In this document: positions 58,262 through 64,000 of the stretch, one piece after another
Numbering within the stretch: position 1 is the stretch's first letter
Layout: every line of letters starts with the position of its first letter
From: Elephas maximus indicus
Lineage: Eukaryota > Chordata > Mammalia > Proboscidea > Elephantidae
Length of the DNA stretch: 64,000 nt
NCBI RefSeq assembly: GCF_024166365.1
Contig: NC_064837.1
Coordinates: 79,355,553-79,419,552, forward strand
Reading direction: 5' to 3'
Program-made: the position numbers and the translations under genes
Notes under the pieces: generated by a model
Told to the model about the DNA's origin: nothing
Database searches by the model: none
The model's input: only the letters and a program-made list of their open reading frames with translations

Positions 58262-58862
58262 ATTTATTGCTAGTTGTATTAGGCTGGGCTTTCTAGAGAA
58301 ACAAATTCAATGAAGTGTGCGTGTGTGTGTGTATATATATATATATACACACATGTATATGTACACACATGCATATCTATGGGGAAAGAGAAAGAGAAAT
58401 TTATCTCAAAGAAATGGCTGATGTGGTTGTTGAGGCTGGCAAGTCCCAAGTCAGTTGGTCAGGTGTTACACTGGAGACTTCTCCTTACTCACGTAGCTGC
58501 AGGGCTGGTGAACCCAAGAAAGGCAGGTCAAATGGCAGGCTGCTGGCTCACAGCCTGCAAAGGCTGATGAATCCCAAGATCAGCAGGTAAGCTGCTAGCT
58601 CAAGTTCCAAAAACCAGAGGTCAAATGATGATGAGCTGGATGTAGGATCCAGAGAGAGTGTCTTGCTGGAACATCCATTTATATACTGGAGGCAGGCCAC
58701 ACCCACAAGGAAACTCCCTTTCATCCTGATTGGCTGCTCATAGCAGATCTCATCATGGAGTTGATTACATAATTACGTAACTGCAAAACCACATCATGCC
58801 TTTGGCATGACTGATAAGAATCATGGCCCAGCCAAGGTGACATACAACTTTAACCATCACAG
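58262..58862 (-). mobile_element. MaLR-type (MLT1-like) LTR, minus strand
   Basis: The minus strand starts TGTGATGGTTAAAGTTGTAT, has CACCTTGGCTGGGCCATGAT and CAGCCAATCAGGATGAAAGG, and ends AGAAAGCCCAGCCTAATACA. A (GT)n(AT)n tract at 58318-58352 lies near its end. Confidence 0.78.
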
Positions 58863-59225
58863 GCCACCTCTTGTCAACTTGACACCCATACACATCTCCT
58901 TAAAATCTATGTAATCCCTAAATAAAGACAATTATAAATCATACTTGCACATAACATGATATAACTAATAAGTGTGCAGTCGAAAAACCACAAGCCCTGT
59001 TTACATCTTATATAAGTGAAGAAAACAAAAATATTTGATGCACACATACAAGGAAGAAATACTCAAAGCAATTAAACAGTCCTTGTTTCTGCAAGCTGTT
59101 TCTCAAAAGGAGAGTAGTTCTCTGCAGAGAATGGCAGGGCTGTGCTCCAAAATCATTAAGGGTCTGCGCTGTGATTCACCAAAAGGGGCCTGCCAAAATC
59201 TCTACACAGCGTTTCTATCTGACAC
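58863..59225. other. Spacer between LTR and telomere-like array
   Basis: CTTGTCAACTTGACACCCAT, then AACTAATAAGTGTGCAGTCG. It may be the flank of an LTR element. No gene is seen. Confidence 0.4.
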
Positions 59226-59935
59226 TGACACTTCACCTAAACCTAACCCTAAATTTAAACTTAACTTTAACCATAACCATAAGTATAAATCTAAACTCAA
59301 ACCTAATCCTAACCATAAACCTAACCCTACAAAAACCCTAACCCTAAATCTCACACTAATGCTAAACCTAATCCTCTCTCTAAACATAACTCTAACCCAA
59401 AACTTCACCGTAAAACTAATGCTAAGCCTAACCCTAAAATAACCAGAAACTAACTGTAACTCTAACCTAACACTAAACCTAAAAGTAACCCTTGCCCTAA
59501 TTCTAAAACTAAACTTAGGCCCAACCCTAACACAAAACTTAACCTGAAACATATGCTTAAACTTAACCATAAATCTAAATATGATCCTAAAAATAACACC
59601 TAAAGTAAACCTAAACTGAAACCTAACCTTAAACTAACTCTAACACTAAACATAACCCTAAACCTAAAACAACCCAAACTCTGAAACCAACCCTAACCGT
59701 AAATCCTAACTATAAACCTAACTTTAACCCTAACACTGAGCCTAAGCATAATCCGAATACGAAATCTAAACCTATTACTACTTTTATTACTAAACCTACA
59801 CCTAAACCTAAATTTAAACATAACCCTAAAACTAACCCTAACTTTAACCCTAAACCTAATTATCATCCCAATCATAAACTTAACCCTAAAACTAGCCCCA
59901 ACACAACTGTAACCTTAAACCTCACTATGATGGTT
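59226..59935 (+). repeat. Degenerate telomere-like array (CCTAAA/CCCTAA-type), about 700 bp
   Basis: Nearly every 5-7 bases repeat a variant of CCTAAA, CCCTAA, CTAACC or CATAAC on the plus strand (TTAGGG-type on the minus strand). Exact CCCTAA units are scattered, never in long perfect runs. Frames here (59035-59442 plus; 59202-59570 and 59693-59875 minus) are artefacts of the repeat. Confidence 0.85.
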
Positions 59936-60252
59936 AAGGCTGTGTGTGAACTTGGCTGGGCATGATTCCCAGGGGTTTGACATTATAATAGAGTTTGGAG
60001 GATATGTAATGATGTAATCACTTCCACAATGAGATCTGATATAATGTAATCACCTCCATGATGAGATCTGTTCTGAGCAGCCAATCAGTTGAAAAGGAAT
60101 TTCCTTGGAGGTATGGCCTGCATCCAAAATAGGTGGACTTTCTGGCAAAGCTTGCTAACTCTTGCTCACTCTGAATCCTGCAGCTGGCTCCTATTCATCT
60201 GTCCTCTGGTTCTTGGGACTTGAGCTACCAGTTTACCTGCTGTCTTGCTGAT
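59932..60252 (+). mobile_element. MaLR-type LTR, plus strand, truncated
   Basis: TATGATGGTTAAGGCTGTGT, then GAACTTGGCTGGGCATGATT, CAGCCAATCAGTTGAAAAGG and GGACTTGAGCTACCAGTTTA. It is the same family as 58262-58862 but in opposite orientation. It is cut by an L1 at 60253. Confidence 0.78.
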
Positions 60253-62878
60253 AAAGTACTTAGGAATAAACCTAACCAGAGAAGTAAAAGACCTACAAGA
60301 CACTACTGCAAAAAATCAAAAGAGACCACATAAGTGGAAAAACATACCATGCTCACGGATAGGAAGACTTTCATTGTGAAAATGTCAATTCTATCCAAGG
60401 TAGTCTACAGATACAATGCAATTCCAATGGCATTTTTTTTAACTAGATGGAGAAACAAATCACTAACTTTATATGGAAAGGGAAGAGACCTCAGATAAGT
60501 AAAGCATTACTGAAGAAGAAGAAAAAAGTGGGAGGCCTCATACTACCTGATTTTAGAACCTAGTATACCACCATGGTAATCAAAACAGCCAGTACTGGTA
60601 CAACAACACATACATAGACCAATGGAATGGAATTGAGAACCCAGATGTAAATTCATCCACCTATGATCAGCTCATACTTGACAAAGGCCCAAAGTCAATA
60701 AATGGGGAAAATATAGTCTCTATAACAAATGGTCCTGGCATAACTGGATATCCATCTGCAAAAATGAAACAAGACCTATACCTCACACTATGTACAAAAA
60801 CTAACTCAAAATGGATCAAAGATCTAAATATAAAATCTAAAATGATAAAGATCATGGGAGAAAAAATAGGGACAATGCTAGGAGCCCTAATACATGGCAT
60901 AAATAATATACGAACCATAACTAACAACGCACAAACACCAGAAGAGAAACTAGATAAATGGGAGCTCTTAACAATGAAATGCCTATGCTCATCAAGGAAA
61001 CCCTGGTGGTGTAGTGGTTAAGCGCTATGGCTGCTAACCAAAAGGTCAGCAGTTCGAATCCGCCAGGGACTCCTTGGAAACTCTATGGGGCAGTTCTACT
61101 GTGTCCTATAGGGTCGCTATGAGTCGGAATCGACTCAATGGCACTGGGTTTGGTTTGGTTTTTTATGCTCATCAAAAGACTTCACCAAAAGAGTAAAGAG
61201 ACAGCTTACAGATTGGGACAAAATTTTTGCCTACAGCATATCTGACAAGTGTCTAATTTCTAAAATCTACAAGATATTGCAACATCTCAACAACAAAAAG
61301 ACAAATAACTCCATTAAAAATGGACAAAGGATATGAACAGACACTTCACCAAAGAAGACATTTCAGGCAGCTAACAGATATATGTGGAAATGCTCATGAT
61401 CATTAGAGAAATGCAAATCAAAACTACAATAAGATACCATTTCACCCCAACAAGACTGCCACTAATCTAAAATGCACAAAATAATAAATGTTGGAGAGGT
61501 TGTGGAGAAACTGGAACACTTATGCACTGATGTTGGGAATGTAAAATGGTACAACCACTTTGGAAATCAATTTGGCTCTTCCTTAAAAAGCTAGAAATAT
61601 AAGTAACACACGATCCAGCATCCCACTCCTTGGAATATATCCTAGAGAAATAAGAGCTGTCAAACAAATAGATATATGCATACCCATGTTCACTGCAGCA
61701 TTATTCACAATAGCAAAAAGATGGAAACAATCTAGGTGCCCATCAACAGATTAATGAACAAACAAATTATGGTACATACACACAATGGAAGACTACGCAA
61801 CAATAAGGAACAATGATGAATCCATGAAACATCTCACAACATGGATGAATCTGGAGGACATTATGCTGAGTGAAACTAGTCAGTTGCAAAGGGACAAATA
61901 TTGTAGGGGTCCACTATTATAAGAACTTAAGAAAAGGTTTAAACACAGAAGAAAGCATTCTTTGATGGTTACGAGGGTGGGGAAGAGGGAAAGGGGAGTT
62001 CACTAATTCGATAATAGACAAAAATCATCTTAGGTGAAGGGAAGGACAACACACAATACAGGTGAAGTCAGCACAAATGGACCAAAGCAAAGCAGTTTCC
62101 TGAACACACCCAAACACTTTGAGGGACAGCTGGGTCCAGGACCATAATTTCAGGGGACATCTAGATCAATCGACATAACAAAGTTTATCAAGAAAACGTT
62201 CTGCATCCCACTTTGGTGAGTGGTGCCTGGGGTCTTAAAAGCTTGCAAGCGGCCATCTAAGATGCGTCAGTTGGTCCCAACCCACTTGGAGCAAATGAGA
62301 ATGAAGCACACCAAAAACACAAAGAAAATATTTGTTCAAGAGACAAAAACGTCCACATAAACCAGAGACTCCGTCAACCTGAGAGCAGAAGAACTACATG
62401 GTGGCTGCCTACCACCAATGACCACACTGACAGGGAACACAACAGAGACTCAAGGACAGAGAGGGAGAAAACTGTGGAGCAGAACTCAAATTCAGGTAAA
62501 AAGACCAGACTTAATGGTCTGACAGAGACTGGAAAAACCCCCAAAACTATGGCCCCCAGATGCTCTGTTAACCCAGAACTAAAACCGTTCCCAAAGCCCA
62601 CTCTTCAGACAAAGATTAGACCGGACTATACAATATAAAATAAAGCTCAGATATATGAGACCAAATGTTCTGTGCAGAGGCAGGCTGAGAAGGCAGGAAG
62701 GGACAGAACCTGGTTGAATGGATACAAGAAACCCAGAGTGGAAAAAGGGAGCGTGCTGTCACATTGTAGGGATTGCAACTAATGTTATGTAACAACATGG
62801 TATAAATTTTTGTATGAGAAATTAACTTGAGCTGTAAACTTTCATCTAAAGCACAATAAATATATAAAATTAAAAAGA
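60253..62878 (+). mobile_element. 5'-truncated L1 (ORF2 C-terminus and 3' UTR)
   Basis: Starts AAAGTACTTAGGAATAAACC within ORF2. It has FIWKGK-type sequence at about 60467, SNKWIKDL-like sequence at about 60795 and a broken end near 61920. It ends AAACTTTCATCTAAAGCACA and AATAAA. It has a SINE at about 61003-61163. Confidence 0.9.
61003..61163 (+). mobile_element. AfroSINE, near consensus
   Basis: AAACCCTGGTGGTGTAGTGG, then GGTCAGCAGTTCGAATCCGC and GGGTCGCTATGAGTCGGAAT, ending in GGTTTGGTTTT. The target word TATGCTCATCAA stands on both sides. A-box and B-box words are intact and CpGs are kept, so it is probably a recent insertion. Confidence 0.95.
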
Positions 62879-62880
62879 AT

Positions 62881-63310
62881 TCTGTTTTTGGTTTTCAACA
62901 GTTTGATTATGTCTCAGCATGGATCTCCTTGGGTTTACACTATCTGGAGTTTGTCAAGCTTCTTATATGTCCAGATTCATGTTTTTCATCAAATTAGGAA
63001 AGTTTTCAGCCATTATTTTTTCAAATATTCTTTCTGCTCTTTCTCTTTCTCCTCTCCTTCTGGGACTCCCATAATGCATGTATTAGTCCCCTGAGTGATG
63101 TTCTACAGTTTTCTTATACTGTGTTCATTTTCCTTTATTCTTTTTTCTTTCCGTTTCTCTGAGTGGATCATTTCATTTGACTGATATTCAAATTCACGAA
63201 TTCGTTGTTTTCCCAGTTCAAGTCTGCTGTTGAGCCCCTCTAGTGAATTCTTAATTTCAGTTATGGTACTTTCCAGCTCCAGAATTTCTGTTTTTTAATA
63301 ATTTGCCTCT
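62881..63310 (-). mobile_element. Ancient L1 5' UTR/ORF1 fragment, minus strand
   Basis: GGTTTACACTATCTGGAGTT, then TTTTCAGCCATTATTTTTTC, TCTTTCTGCTC and CTTCTGGGACTCCCATAATG, antisense to an L1M-type element. Confidence 0.75.
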
Positions 63311-63324
63311 CCTAGTTAATCTCA

Positions 63325-63955
63325 TTTTTTGATGCTGGGAGTACTGGATCTCCACGTGCAAAACAATGAAGCTGGACTCACACTTCTCACCGTATATGAA
63401 AATTAACCCAAAATGAGTCAAACTTATTGCCAGAGCCAAACTCATTACCACTGAATCAATGCCAACTCACAGAGACCCTACAGGACAGAGGAGAACTGCC
63501 TCACAGGGTTTTCAATGCTGTAAACTTTACAGAAGCAGACTGCCACATCTTTCTCCTGAGGAGCAGCCTTTTAGTTAGCAGCTGAGTGCTTAACCACTTC
63601 CTCACCAGGGCTCCTAAAATGAGTCCATGGCCTAAATTTGAGAACTAAAACAATAGAACTCTTAGATCAACACATAGTGGTAATGCTTTGGGATCTAGTT
63701 TTCAATAATGGATTCTTAGATATGACACCAAAAGCATGACCAAGAAAAAACTTCATCAGAATGAAAAGACACTTAAGAAAATGAAAAGGCTAGTAACAGA
63801 CTGGTAGAAAATATTTTCAAAACATGTATCTGACAAAAGCCTCTTATATAGAATATACAGCAGAAGCCTTACAACTCAATAAGAAAAACAACCCAATTAA
63901 AACATGGAAAAGATTTGATATTTCATCAAAGATGATGTATAGGTCATAAATAAAA
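63325..63955 (+). mobile_element. Ancient L1 ORF2 fragment, plus strand
   Basis: GGAGTACTGGATCTCCACGT, then ACTCACACTTCTCACC. After a SINE it continues TGGCCTAAATTTGAGAACTA and GACTGGTAGAAAATATTTTC, with ACAACCCAATTAAAACATGG near the end. Confidence 0.78.
63436..63615 (-). mobile_element. AfroSINE (long form)
   Basis: CCAAACTCATTACCACTGAA, then GTTTTCAATGCTGTAAACTT, GTTAGCAGCTGAG and CACCAGGGCTCC. The flanks AAAATGAGTCAA and AAAATGAGTCCA are the target duplication. Confidence 0.88.
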
Positions 63956-64000
63956 CCAAAAAAACCAAATCCGATGCTGTTGAGTCGATTCCGACTCATA
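63955..64000 (-). mobile_element. AfroSINE, cut by the window end
   Basis: AAACCAAATCCGATGCTGTT, then GAGTCGATTCCGACTCATA, the tail of another minus-strand copy. Confidence 0.85.

Noticed and set aside
59035-59875. Open frames of 60-135 residues over the telomere-like array
   Set aside because: The repeating Leu-Thr-Leu-Asn or Arg-Val-Arg-Phe patterns are direct products of the 6-bp repeat.
44700-64000. Looked for exons of LYPLA1, the neighbour of MRPL15 in human as I recall
   Set aside because: No matching exon was recognised. In human the neighbour lies tens of kilobases away, so it may be outside the window.

Overview
This window is mammalian nuclear DNA, almost certainly from an afrotherian and most likely an elephant. 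The evidence is the repeat content: many copies of the short tRNA-like SINE typical of Afrotheria (AfroSINE type, with a tail related to RTE LINEs), RTE/BovB-type LINE fragments, and one lineage-specific L1 series sharing the same 3' end. The species call is inference; I ran no search.

There is one functional gene, MRPL15 (mitochondrial large-subunit ribosomal protein uL15m), on the minus strand. All five coding exons are present with GT..AG splice sites and together encode an uninterrupted 296-codon protein. Translation starts at 44514 inside a CpG island and stops at 34356; a poly(A) signal lies at 34203-34198. Its introns carry only short or old repeats (SINEs, L2, MIR and one truncated L1 3' end).

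Layout. 1-5357: a broken plus-strand L1 with two secondary insertions. 5355-23575: a deeply nested stack. An RTE LINE is split by an old L1 with a monomeric 5' UTR, which is itself split by a younger full-length L1 (8457-16549, 15-bp target duplication) and by a 0.47-kb L1-tail insert. 23600-30175: a tRNA-Gly-headed SINE, a minus-strand RTE, an ERV-like LTR, a MIR and a MaLR-type LTR. 30408-33300: L1 pieces. 34180-44700: MRPL15. 44700-51760: mostly single-copy DNA with an ERV-like LTR, an imperfect inverted duplication, SINEs and another MaLR-type LTR. 51750-58260: two ancient L1 copies hosting SINE clusters and a U6-L1 chimera. 58262-60252: a degenerate telomere-like array between two oppositely oriented MaLR-type LTRs. 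60253-64000: a truncated L1 and older L1 pieces.

I see no new enzymatic or defence system. The most interesting material is the architecture of the mobile elements: two unrelated tandem-monomer promoters in two generations of L1, the telomere-like array, the inverted duplication, the U6-L1 chimera, and a recurrent 5' end in short L1-tail inserts. All LINE reading frames here are broken, so none is predicted to be autonomous. Family names are recalled from consensus patterns, and exact subfamilies need a repeat-library search.
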